Source of the DNA: an uncultured Myxococcales bacterium | Lineage (GTDB): Bacteria; Myxococcota; UBA727; VGSZ01 | Assembly: GCA_903952805.1 (NCBI GenBank) | Contig: CAJBHN010000727.1 | Coordinates: 1 to 5,269 of the forward strand | Length of the DNA stretch: 5,269 bases | Direction: 5' to 3' | Shown here: piece by piece, positions 1 to 5,269 of the stretch | How the letters are laid out: every line of letters begins with the position of its first letter | How positions within the stretch are numbered: position 1 is the stretch's first letter | The notes under the pieces: model-generated | Told to the model about the DNA's origin: nothing | Databases searched by the model: none | What the model saw: the letters and a program-made list of their open reading frames with translations, nothing else | Program-made: the position numbers and the translations under genes

Positions 1-338
1 CCGCCGTAACCACCGCCGCCGCCGCCGCCGCCGCCGAAGCCGCCACCGCCGCCGCCACCGCCGCCGAAGCTGCGACGGGGACCACCCTCACGGGGGCGAG
101 CGATGTTGACGGTCAGGGTGCGACCCTCGACCATCTGGCCGTTGAGCGCTTCCATGGCCGCGTTGGCTTCTTCGGAGGTCGCCATTTCGACGAAGGCGAA
201 GCCACGCGAACGGCCGGTTTCACGGTCGGTCACGACGGAGGCGCGAGCCACCTGGCCGAACTCGCCAAAGATCTGGGCGAGCTGCTCGTCGGTGGTGTTG
301 AAGGAGAGGTTGCCGACGTAGAGCTTGTTTTCCGACAT
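1..338 (-). CDS. Glycine-rich RRM RNA-binding protein (C-terminus cut by window edge)
   Basis: Small single-RRM protein that should bind single-stranded RNA in the cytoplasm. The ATG at 338-336 opens 112 complete codons to position 3, with no stop before the edge. Residues 4-82 form one RRM: RNP2 is LYVGNL (6-11) and RNP1 is RGFAFVEM (45-52), with the aromatic residues Y7, F47 and F49 that normally stack on RNA bases. After the RRM come a short basic segment (RPREGGPRR, 81-89) and a Gly-rich tail with the regular pattern F-G9-F-G9-Y-G (91-112). This is the architecture of the bacterial glycine-rich Rbp proteins known in cyanobacteria and myxobacteria, some of which are cold-regulated as mRNA chaperones. 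Cold induction here is inference only. The start is supported by an AGGGAT ribosome-binding site and by RNP2 lying right at the N-terminus, as usual. It is divergent from the metalloprotease with no evident functional link. RRM assignment is very secure; the RNA targets are unknown. Confidence 0.95.
   Translation of the reverse strand, partial: MSENKLYVGNLSFNTTDEQLAQIFGEFGQVARASVVTDRETGRSRGFAFVEMATSEEANAAMEALNGQMVEGRTLTVNIARPREGGPRRSFGGGGGGGGGFGGGGGGGGGYG
3..68 (-). repeat. GGC/GGT triplet tract encoding F-G9-F-G9-Y-G
   Basis: On the plus strand this is a near-perfect CCG/CCA triplet run broken only by two GAA and one GTA. Read on the minus strand it gives two blocks of exactly nine glycines, separated by Phe and followed by Tyr. 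The block nearest the window edge has seven consecutive GGC codons, so replication slippage could change its length. It is the start of a low-complexity tail with spaced aromatics, a composition typical of RNA-binding proteins that self-associate. Confidence 0.9.
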
Positions 339-347
339 GATCGAGCG

Positions 348-353
348 ATCCCT
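348..353 (-). promoter_or_regulatory. Ribosome-binding site of the RRM gene
   Basis: The minus strand reads AGGGAT, with about 9 bases between it and the ATG at 338. Purine content and spacing suit a Shine-Dalgarno site, and no better in-frame start lies upstream, so it fixes the start. Confidence 0.6.
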
Positions 354-535
354 GGCAAGACACCCCGCGTGCTCCACCCAACCACTGGGCGGTCTCACGC
401 ACTTTCGTTTTCAGGGGTCGAACTGCGGGACCGCGTTCTCGTGAACCAGACCAACGGCAGACGCCAGAAACAAAGCGGTGTGGACTTCGACCAGTTTGGC
501 ACCTTCGCGACCGAACGCAAGTCCCCACCCGGCGA

Positions 536-554
536 TCCGGCGCAAGCCGCCGGA
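536..554. repeat. Perfect 7-bp inverted repeat, 5-base loop
   Basis: TCCGGCG at 536-542 pairs exactly with CGCCGGA at 548-554 around a CAAGC loop. The centre is about 50 bases before the protease start. No T-run follows on either strand, so it is not an ordinary terminator. It could be an operator or a hairpin in the protease mRNA leader. In GC-rich DNA such a stem may also occur by chance. Confidence 0.35.
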
Positions 555-596
555 ACCTCGCAAGATCGCTCAGGGAAACGCTGATACGGTCGTCTC

Positions 597-2264
597 ATGC
601 GCTGTCTCAACCTGTTCGGTGTTTTCGTGCTTTTGGCCGTCGGGGCGATCGCTGCACCTGCCCGCGCCGACTACATCGATCACTTTGCGACCCGCACCGA
701 CGTCGGCCTGTACAAGGTGCCGTCGCAGGGCGTGACACGGGTGCTCGTGGTCCCGGTGTTTGTCGACGACCAAGCCTACTCGAGCGGCGACGAGGCGTCG
801 TTCCTGGCTGAGATTGAAGACTTCTTCGCCGTCGACGACCGCAGCGTCTTTGACGGTGGCTTCCGCTTCACCAGCTATTGGGAGCAGGCCAGCCTTGGTC
901 GCTTCCGCCCGGAGGCTGTGGTGGCTGCGCCGGTGCATTTTCCGTCGTGCCCCACCCTGGGTGACCATGAGGATTGCGCCATTCCCCGCGGCGCCGGCAT
1001 CGCCGACGGCAATCTGGCTGGGGCTGCTGAGACCCTGAAGGACGCCATGTCCTTTCTTGACGAAGTCATGCGCTGTGCGACCGACGGCCCCTCCACCTCG
1101 CTGAGTTGCACTTCTGGAGGCGGCGTCGACCTGGCTGCTGTCGACAACAGCGGCAATCAGCGAGGCGTCGCCGATGGGTTCGTCGACGGCGTGATCGTCA
1201 TCAGCAACGCACGCTTTCCCGGGATTGCCCTGCCGGTCAAAGACCTTGCCAGTCAGCCGTTGCTGAGCTTCCTTGGACCCCTGCCGTCGTTTGTGTACCC
1301 GGTGCCCGGGACCGAGGGCATCACCGTGTCGGCAGTGGCCATCTCGGGGTTCGCTCGCGAGCCCGGGCGCGAGACGTTCGTTGCCGTCCATGAATTCGGC
1401 CACCTGTTGGGCTTTTGTGATCTCTACAACGAAGCCGGCACGACGACGGACTTGCCCTGGACCCTGATGGGAGGCTGGTACTATTCGACGCCGGCGTCGC
1501 TGCTTGACCCGTTTTCTCGCCTGGCCATTGGCTGGGGCAACGTCATCGACGTCAGCGGCCCCGGCACCTTCACGATCCCCAGCGCGGCCCGCAGTGGGGT
1601 CATGCTGAAGATTGGGCAGGCGGAGGAATTCTTTCTGGTCGAGCACCGGGCTCGCAGCGAGGGAGCCGTCGACGGCGACCTCAGCGTCGACAGCGGCGTC
1701 GTCATTGAACGGGTGCGCCTGCAAAAGAGGCCGGCGGCGGCACCCGGCAGCTACTTCGCCACCTTGCAGGACTGCGTGAACTGCACACCGTTTGACAGCA
1801 TGCTGATGATTGAAGAGGCCGACGGCACCTACGACATGCAGCGCCGGGGCGCCCGTGACGACGCCAAGGACCTTTTTCAGGCCGGGCAGACCATCGGACC
1901 GTCGAGCAATTCCCTGCCGCGCAGCCTGGAGAACGCCGAGTTCTCCACCAACCTGCTGTCGGGTTTTCGCACGGACTTGCGCATCACCGTGGTCGACAGC
2001 AACGTCGACGGCGCCGTCATCGAGGTTGAGGCCCCGGAACTCGTCGACCCTTGTCTCGACCTGGGTACCCTCTGCTTGCAGGACTGCATTGTCGACGACG
2101 ACGGCCAGGGGCGCTGTGGAGCGTTTGAGACATACCCCGTGGTGGTCGCGGCTCCCGAGCCCGTCCTTGACGAAGGCTGTGCTTGCTCGACCACGGCGGC
2201 GGCACCGCTGGCGCCGGCCGCTTCGCTGCTGGCGCTGTGGGTTTTGCGTCGTCGTCGCCGCTGA
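597..2264 (+). CDS. Secreted M6-family zinc metalloprotease with MYXO-CTERM-type anchor
   Basis: Exported zinc endopeptidase of the M6 (immune inhibitor A-like) type, 555 residues, probably displayed on the cell surface. A signal peptide spans residues 1-24, with probable cleavage after PARA. The M6 domain shows an N-terminal strand (RVLVVPVFVDD, 48-58), the SYWEQASLGRFRPE segment (93-106), an Asp-rich stretch ending DGFVDGVIVIS (193-203), and the catalytic HEFGHLLGFCD (265-275). In that motif H265, H269 and D275 match HExxHxxGxxD zinc ligands and E266 is the general base. WTLMGG (288-293) and LDPFSRLAIGW (303-313) follow, both usual for M6. A beta-rich part with EEFFLVEHR (343-351) follows, then a Cys motif (486-507). 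The end is GCAC (527-530), a hydrophobic stretch (534-550) and five Arg, the MYXO-CTERM sorting pattern. The ATG is chosen because the signal peptide begins there; the ribosome-binding site is weak. Substrate unknown. It converges with the radical SAM gene. Confidence 0.93.
   Translation: MRCLNLFGVFVLLAVGAIAAPARADYIDHFATRTDVGLYKVPSQGVTRVLVVPVFVDDQAYSSGDEASFLAEIEDFFAVDDRSVFDGGFRFTSYWEQASLGRFRPEAVVAAPVHFPSCPTLGDHEDCAIPRGAGIADGNLAGAAETLKDAMSFLDEVMRCATDGPSTSLSCTSGGGVDLAAVDNSGNQRGVADGFVDGVIVISNARFPGIALPVKDLASQPLLSFLGPLPSFVYPVPGTEGITVSAVAISGFAREPGRETFVAVHEFGHLLGFCDLYNEAGTTTDLPWTLMGGWYYSTPASLLDPFSRLAIGWGNVIDVSGPGTFTIPSAARSGVMLKIGQAEEFFLVEHRARSEGAVDGDLSVDSGVVIERVRLQKRPAAAPGSYFATLQDCVNCTPFDSMLMIEEADGTYDMQRRGARDDAKDLFQAGQTIGPSSNSLPRSLENAEFSTNLLSGFRTDLRITVVDSNVDGAVIEVEAPELVDPCLDLGTLCLQDCIVDDDGQGRCGAFETYPVVVAAPEPVLDEGCACSTTAAAPLAPAASLLALWVLRRRRR
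2178..2261 (+). other. MYXO-CTERM-like C-terminal sorting signal of the protease
   Basis: These codons encode residues 528-555. They begin at the first Cys of GCAC, continue through an Ala/Leu-rich helix long enough to span a membrane, and end in RRRRR at the extreme C-terminus. Known MYXO-CTERM tails have this order, and the Cys region is thought to be where the protein is processed and retained at the surface. The variant here has CAC followed by STT rather than the commoner Gly/Ser-rich spacer. Confidence 0.8.
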
Positions 2265-2269
2265 CGGCG
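2256..2269. terminator. Small hairpin over the protease stop codon, possible weak terminator
   Basis: CGCCG (2256-2260) pairs with CGGCG (2265-2269) around a CTGA loop that contains the TGA stop. The position between two convergent genes is right for a shared terminator. However, the stem is only 5 bp and no clear U-run follows on either strand, so intrinsic termination would be poor. Chance is a real alternative. Confidence 0.25.
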
Positions 2270-2273
2270 TTGC

Positions 2274-3779
2274 TTACAGGCGCCCGCCCACGAAGGCCGG
2301 TACCTGGGGCCACCAGTCGGCGGCCAGGCGGGGGTTGAAGGTGCCAAAGCGCAGTGTCGGGTGACGACGGTGCAGTTCCTTGACGAAGCCCTTCATGCCC
2401 AGCAGCGGGCCTCGCTGTGATCGAGGCGGCAGGGCTTTGCGGTAGTAGCCGGGGTCGACGCACAGGTTGCGCAGCTGGATCATCTGCAGGCAGCCGTCGT
2501 CGACGAGTTTGGAGATGCGATCGACCTCGACCATCTGGTCGGTCCAGCCTGGCCAGATCAGCAGGTTGATGCTGATGTGCAAGCCCTCGTCGCGGCCGAC
2601 GGCGAAGCTGCGCATCATGTCGTCGAAGTCGTAGTCGGCGGGGCGGTAGTACATCGTGTACACGTCGCGATCGAACGTGTTCAGCGAGATGCGCAGGGCG
2701 TTGGCGCCGACCTTGGCGCAGGCGCGGATCGTGTCTGGTCTGGAGCCATTGGTGTTGATGTTGATGATGCCTCGCGAGGTGCGGGCGCGGGCCTGACGGA
2801 TGGACTCGATGATCACCGGCCCGTTCATGGTGGGCTCGCCTTCGCAGCCCTGGCCAAACGACATCATGGGCTCAGGGGCCCGCTCCAGGTGGCTGGCGAT
2901 GACGCGAGCGATTTCTTCGGCGGTGGGCTGGAACTTCAGGCGCTTCTGCGGCACCGGCGTGTTCCACTCGGGTTCCTTGGAAATGCAGCCCAGGCAGGCC
3001 GCGGTACACGCCGGCGCGATGGGCACCGCGCCCTCCCACCGCTCGTTGAACACGTTGGATGCGCAACAACACAACGATTCGGTGGCGCAGCTGGCGATTT
3101 GGCGAAGCACCTGGTTGTCGGGGTCTTCGGCGATGCGGGTCGCGATCTTGTCCTTGAGGTCTCCCTTGTAGAACAGCTCGGGGGCCCAGCGCGTGGTCTC
3201 GTCGGCGAGGAAGAGGGCGGCGACGGTGCCCTGCTCGGTGGCCCCGACGGCGGTGTAGGCCCACAGGGGCAGGCCGGGACGGGCTTCATCGCCTGCGGCG
3301 TCGAGGACCCGCAGGCCGCGCTTGTGCGCCTTGGCGGCGTCGCGCTCTTTCTTGGCTTCCATCTCCTCGTGGAGGGCCTTGATCTTCGTGTCGGGGTGGG
3401 TCTCGTCGGTATAGACGGCCGCGGCGTGATGGTTGCGCACGTAGCCTGGCGGCGGGTGACAGGCGACGGCCCAGGGCTCAAAGGTGGTGCCGTCGTCGGC
3501 GGTGAACGTCGTCAACGTGACGAATTGGCCGTTGCTTGGATCGTAGCCCACCGGCCGCGTGCCGGGCATGGCCATCAGGTCCCAGCCCTCTTTCAACGGG
3601 ATCACGTCCCTGGGGGTCACGCGCAAAAAATCGAGCCCGTTGTCGAGGGCCATCTCGAAGCCAGGGTGCTCGTAGACGGTGCCATCGGGGGCGGCCACCA
3701 GCAGGCGGGGGCGGGTGCTGCCCTTTGACGGGGTGGCGGCGGGTTTCGGCTTCGACTTCGACTTCGGGGGACGAGGCAT
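2274..3779 (-). CDS. Uncharacterised radical SAM protein with novel-looking N-terminal domain
   Basis: Predicted cytoplasmic radical S-adenosylmethionine enzyme, 501 residues, reaction unknown. The core (about 250-445) has APACTAACLGC with C258, C262 and C265 in the CxxxCxxC spacing that binds the 4Fe-4S cluster. It is followed by SFGQGCEGEPT (307-317) at the SAM-binding GGE position, INTNGS (341-346), RISLNTF (363-369) and ISINLLIWPGWTD (402-414), which fit successive barrel strands. Upstream are a basic Lys/Pro tail (1-25), an N-terminal domain with LLVAAPDGTVYEHPG (26-40) and MPGTRPVGYD (71-80), a charged helix (130-155), and an extra cluster C231/C237/C238/C239 just before the core. Further Cys are C107, C312, C430 and C440. 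No SPASM or B12 domain was recognised. The frame stays open for 332 more codons upstream, but that part is antisense to the lipoprotein; ATG 3779 is the last start before the conserved-looking domain apart from a GTG six bases earlier. No good Shine-Dalgarno site is seen. Confidence 0.9.
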   Translation of the reverse strand: MPRPPKSKSKPKPAATPSKGSTRPRLLVAAPDGTVYEHPGFEMALDNGLDFLRVTPRDVIPLKEGWDLMAMPGTRPVGYDPSNGQFVTLTTFTADDGTTFEPWAVACHPPPGYVRNHHAAAVYTDETHPDTKIKALHEEMEAKKERDAAKAHKRGLRVLDAAGDEARPGLPLWAYTAVGATEQGTVAALFLADETTRWAPELFYKGDLKDKIATRIAEDPDNQVLRQIASCATESLCCCASNVFNERWEGAVPIAPACTAACLGCISKEPEWNTPVPQKRLKFQPTAEEIARVIASHLERAPEPMMSFGQGCEGEPTMNGPVIIESIRQARARTSRGIININTNGSRPDTIRACAKVGANALRISLNTFDRDVYTMYYRPADYDFDDMMRSFAVGRDEGLHISINLLIWPGWTDQMVEVDRISKLVDDGCLQMIQLRNLCVDPGYYRKALPPRSQRGPLLGMKGFVKELHRRHPTLRFGTFNPRLAADWWPQVPAFVGGRL

Positions 3780-3866
3780 GCCCACAGTATGCCGGGCGGG
3801 CTGCGCATGAAAAGGCGGGTCTCCGTCGGCGGCCACCCATTTGAGGCGTGGGGCCAATGTGGGAAC
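3780..3866. other. Divergent intergenic region between radical SAM and lipoprotein genes
   Basis: The 87 bases between the two start codons must carry the promoter of the radical SAM gene and probably that of the lipoprotein. Apart from the minus-strand element described separately, the plus strand has purine runs GGGG (3850-3853) and GGGAA (3861-3865) that could serve as ribosome-binding sites for the lipoprotein starts at 3867 or 3876. No good plus-strand promoter was found. The compact divergent arrangement permits co-regulation but does not prove it. Confidence 0.5.
3786..3813 (-). promoter_or_regulatory. Possible promoter giving a near-leaderless radical SAM mRNA
   Basis: On the minus strand TTTTCA (3813-3808) is separated by 16 bases from CATACT (3791-3786). 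Each hexamer matches 4 of 6 positions of the sigma-70-type consensus. Only six bases lie between CATACT and the ATG at 3779, so transcription would start at or next to the start codon. This agrees with the absence of a convincing Shine-Dalgarno site. Both matches are partial, so confidence is low. Confidence 0.3.
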
Positions 3867-5269
3867 ATGCCCCTCATGCTCCTTCGGTTTGTGCCGGTCT
3901 TCCCCCTTGCAGGTCTTGTCGTCGTGGCCTGTGGCGTGCTGGCGGCGTGTCCGCCAGAACCGGCACCCATCGCCGTTGGCGAAGGCGAGGGCGAAGGCGA
4001 AGGCGAAGGCGAGGGCGAGGGCGAGGGCGAGGGCGACACCGGTCTGCCGCTTGGCGCGGTGTGTACCGTCGACGCCAACCAGGGGGGCTGTGCCGTGGGC
4101 CTGGTCTGTTACAGCCCCCGTCTCGACGTCACCGGCACCTGCACCGCCAGCTGCATTGTCGACGACGGTACCGGCGTCGGTGTCGAAGACGCCAGCCTCT
4201 GTCTGCCAAGCGAGAGTTGTCAGGTGCAGGTGGCCTTTGACGTCCAGGGGGCGCTGGCGCCGGTGCATGGGGTCTGTTTGCCTGTTGTCGCCGACGTCGA
4301 CGACAGCTGCTTCGCCCTGGCCGACGCCGACGCCTGCGCCGAGGGCCGCGGCTGCGCCCTCATGGGCATCGACCTGCCCGACGACGCCGCCAACGAGCAA
4401 AACCTGCTGGTGCTGTCGCAGTGCAAGGACACCTGTGGCGTGCGCGACCCGGCCGTCGGCTGCCCGGGGGACGAGGTCTGCGGTCGCTCGCCGCTGGACG
4501 CGATCGTCAAGGTCTTTGAGCTGCGAAACCAGGGAGACCCACAAAGCCAGGTCCGATGTGATCTGTCGGGCTGTCGCAACGGCAACGATGCGTCGTGCGC
4601 CTGCAACCTGGCGGCCGGCTTCGACTGCCTCGACCTGGGGAGCGGTGGTGGGCGCTGTGGTCGCCTTGAAGGCATCTGCGGCGACGGTGTCGGGCCCGCC
4701 ACCGCTGCCGAGGCCGTCGCCGGTGTGGCGGGGGTGGCAGAAGAACGCACATGCACCTACCAGCCCGGGACGCATCGCGTGTGCGACGACACCGCCTACC
4801 GGTCACTGCCGCGGCCGCCGCCGGTCCGGTGCACGGCCGAGGTTTTCGGTCCCGACGATCCCCTGCTGGGCGGCGACGGCAACGGCTTGTGTTACGCGCT
4901 GTGCAGCCAACCCAACGCCGATTTTGACGGCGACGGCAGCGTCAGCGAGGGCGAACGCGCCTTCACCCGTGATTGCGCCGTCGGTCAGACCTGCTCCGTC
5001 GGCACGGGGGCCGCCCTTGGCCTGCGAACCTTTCCCGAATCGTTCACCGACTGCGAGACCCTGGGCTGCACCGTCGGCGAACCGTGCGAGGCCTGCGGTG
5101 CCGGCGGCGCTTGCGTCGTCGTCTTTGGCGCGTTGCCGGTCTGCACCTTTGCCAAGGGTGTCTGTGTCGACGCCCCCGTCGGCGAAGGCGAAGGCGAAGG
5201 CGAAGGCGAAGGCGAGGGCGAAGGCGAGGGCGAAGGCGAAGGCGAGGGCGAAGGCGAAGGCGAAGGCGA
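3867..5269 (+). CDS. Cys-rich lipoprotein with Gly-Glu spacers and an EF-hand loop (partial)
   Basis: Exported lipoprotein, no recognised enzymatic domain; 467 complete codons, still open at the right edge. Residues 1-27 are a signal peptide ending in the lipobox LAAC, with C28 as the likely lipidated residue. VVAC at 19-22 is a weaker alternative. A PPEPAP linker leads to nine Gly-Glu units (38-55). Residues 58-438 form a module with 36 cysteines, an even number that suits disulfide bonding outside the cytoplasm. It contains many short C-x(n)-G-x-x-C patterns such as CAVGQTC and CTVGEPC. Residues 352-363 (DFDGDGSVSEGE) are a canonical 12-residue EF-hand calcium loop with acidic residues at 1, 3, 5 and 12. 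A second Gly-Glu tract starts at 439 and runs off the window, so at least one more segment follows. The start could be ATG 3867 or ATG 3876, which is better spaced from GGGAA; neither changes the mature protein. Possible roles are surface binding or structure; function unknown. Confidence 0.88.
   Translation, partial: MPLMLLRFVPVFPLAGLVVVACGVLAACPPEPAPIAVGEGEGEGEGEGEGEGEGEGDTGLPLGAVCTVDANQGGCAVGLVCYSPRLDVTGTCTASCIVDDGTGVGVEDASLCLPSESCQVQVAFDVQGALAPVHGVCLPVVADVDDSCFALADADACAEGRGCALMGIDLPDDAANEQNLLVLSQCKDTCGVRDPAVGCPGDEVCGRSPLDAIVKVFELRNQGDPQSQVRCDLSGCRNGNDASCACNLAAGFDCLDLGSGGGRCGRLEGICGDGVGPATAAEAVAGVAGVAEERTCTYQPGTHRVCDDTAYRSLPRPPPVRCTAEVFGPDDPLLGGDGNGLCYALCSQPNADFDGDGSVSEGERAFTRDCAVGQTCSVGTGAALGLRTFPESFTDCETLGCTVGEPCEACGAGGACVVVFGALPVCTFAKGVCVDAPVGEGEGEGEGEGEGEGEGEGEGEGEGEGEG
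3978..4031 (+). repeat. Gly-Glu spacer 1: nine GGCGAR hexamers
   Basis: Nine in-phase 6-base units encode (Gly-Glu)9 just after the lipobox, followed by Gly-Asp. Glycine is always GGC, while glutamate alternates GAA, GAG, three GAA, then four GAG. The tract is a flexible, strongly acidic tether between the lipid anchor and the Cys-rich module. Such Gly-Glu spacers are known after lipoboxes in some Gram-negative lineages. Confidence 0.95.
4920..4955 (+). other. EF-hand-type calcium-binding loop in the lipoprotein
   Basis: The twelve codons read DFDGDGSVSEGE. Asp at loop positions 1, 3 and 5, Gly at 6, hydrophobic Val at 8 and Glu at 12 match the canonical EF-hand or dockerin-type loop exactly. 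Only one such loop is visible, and the flanks (QPNA before, RAFTRDC after) do not show a clear EF-hand helix pair, so it may be a lone calcium-binding loop that stabilises the Cys-rich fold. Confidence 0.65.
5181..5269 (+). repeat. Gly-Glu spacer 2: at least fourteen GGCGAR hexamers, cut by window edge
   Basis: Fourteen complete hexamers plus five bases of a fifteenth encode (Gly-Glu)14 and more. Glutamate codons are mostly GAA with GAG at units 6, 8 and 11; glycine is always GGC. The tract begins right after the last Cys of the module (CVDAPV) and its true length is not visible. It implies a further domain or a tail beyond the window. Confidence 0.95.

Larger units (their letters stand above)
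339..596. other. Divergent intergenic region between RRM and protease genes
   Basis: This 258-base stretch must hold the promoters of both flanking genes. Both strands were read for paired -35/-10 elements and none was convincing. Features seen are the RRM ribosome-binding site (348-353), a perfect 7-bp inverted repeat (536-554), and a purine-rich AGGGA at 572-576, which lies 20 bases before the protease ATG and is too far for a standard Shine-Dalgarno site. Short open frames of about 70 codons exist on both strands but have no start signals or recognisable content. If the RRM gene is cold-regulated like its relatives, a long structured 5' leader could lie here, but this cannot be shown by reading. 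Confidence 0.5.

Noticed and set aside
498..513. TGGCAC in the intergenic region as the -24 element of a sigma-54 promoter.
   Set aside because: The -12 TTGC element is missing at the required spacing.
369..584. A 71-codon plus-strand frame in the RRM/protease intergenic region.
   Set aside because: No ribosome-binding site, odd composition, and an overlapping minus-strand frame of the same length, as expected for noncoding GC-rich DNA.
570..1724. Open frame of 384 codons on the minus strand under the protease.
   Set aside because: The plus strand has a signal peptide, complete M6 motifs and a sorting tail. The antisense product is low in hydrophobic pattern and shows no family features.
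2577..3728. Open frame of 383 codons on the plus strand under the radical SAM gene.
   Set aside because: It is Gly/Val/His-rich with no recognisable domain, and lies opposite a frame with intact radical SAM motifs. It is a codon-bias shadow.
3924..3932. VVAC (residues 19-22) as the lipoprotein cleavage site, with C22 lipidated.
   Set aside because: LAAC at 25-28 is closer to consensus and leads directly into the Pro-rich linker and Gly-Glu tether. The first site is kept only as a weaker alternative.
3780..4775. The minus-strand frame of the radical SAM gene stays open 332 codons further upstream, suggesting an 833-residue fusion.
   Set aside because: That stretch is the antisense of the lipoprotein. 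Its Ala/Leu/Phe repeat is just the reverse of the Gly-Glu hexamers, and the rest has no domain motifs. The long opening follows from strong C/G third-position bias on the other strand.
5181..5269. The regular repeats at the right edge as a CRISPR or other noncoding array.
   Set aside because: Units are 6 bases without spacers and keep the lipoprotein reading frame as Gly-Glu.

Overview
The window looks like a high-GC chromosome from Myxococcota or a related former-deltaproteobacterial lineage. The evidence is a secreted metalloprotease ending in a MYXO-CTERM-type tail (Cys motif, hydrophobic segment, five arginines), a Cys-rich lipoprotein with long Gly-Glu spacers, strong preference for C or G at third codon positions, and a glycine-rich single-RRM protein of a type common in these bacteria. 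The taxon is inferred; there is no rRNA or marker gene here.

Layout: (1) 1-338, minus strand: an RRM RNA-binding protein whose Gly-rich C-terminus runs off the left edge. (2) 339-596: a divergent intergenic region with one short perfect inverted repeat and no convincing promoter. (3) 597-2264, plus strand: a complete 555-residue M6-type zinc metalloprotease with a signal peptide, HExxHxxGxxD site and MYXO-CTERM-like anchor. (4) 2265-2273: a 9-base gap between convergent genes, with a small hairpin over the protease stop. (5) 2274-3779, minus strand: a complete 501-residue radical SAM protein of unrecognised function with its own N-terminal domain. (6) 3780-3866: a short divergent intergenic region with a possible promoter placed so that the radical SAM mRNA would be nearly leaderless. 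(7) 3867 to the right edge, plus strand: the first 467 codons of a lipoprotein with a Gly-Glu spacer, a module of about 380 residues with 36 cysteines and a canonical EF-hand loop, and a second Gly-Glu spacer continuing past the window.

No operon is visible, since strands alternate gene by gene. Two products are exported surface proteins (protease and lipoprotein) that share a short Cys motif encoded by an identical 17-mer. The other two are cytoplasmic (RRM protein and radical SAM enzyme). The least explained items are the radical SAM protein and the Gly-Glu/Cys-rich lipoprotein divergent from it. No mobile element, CRISPR array, tRNA or rRNA was seen.
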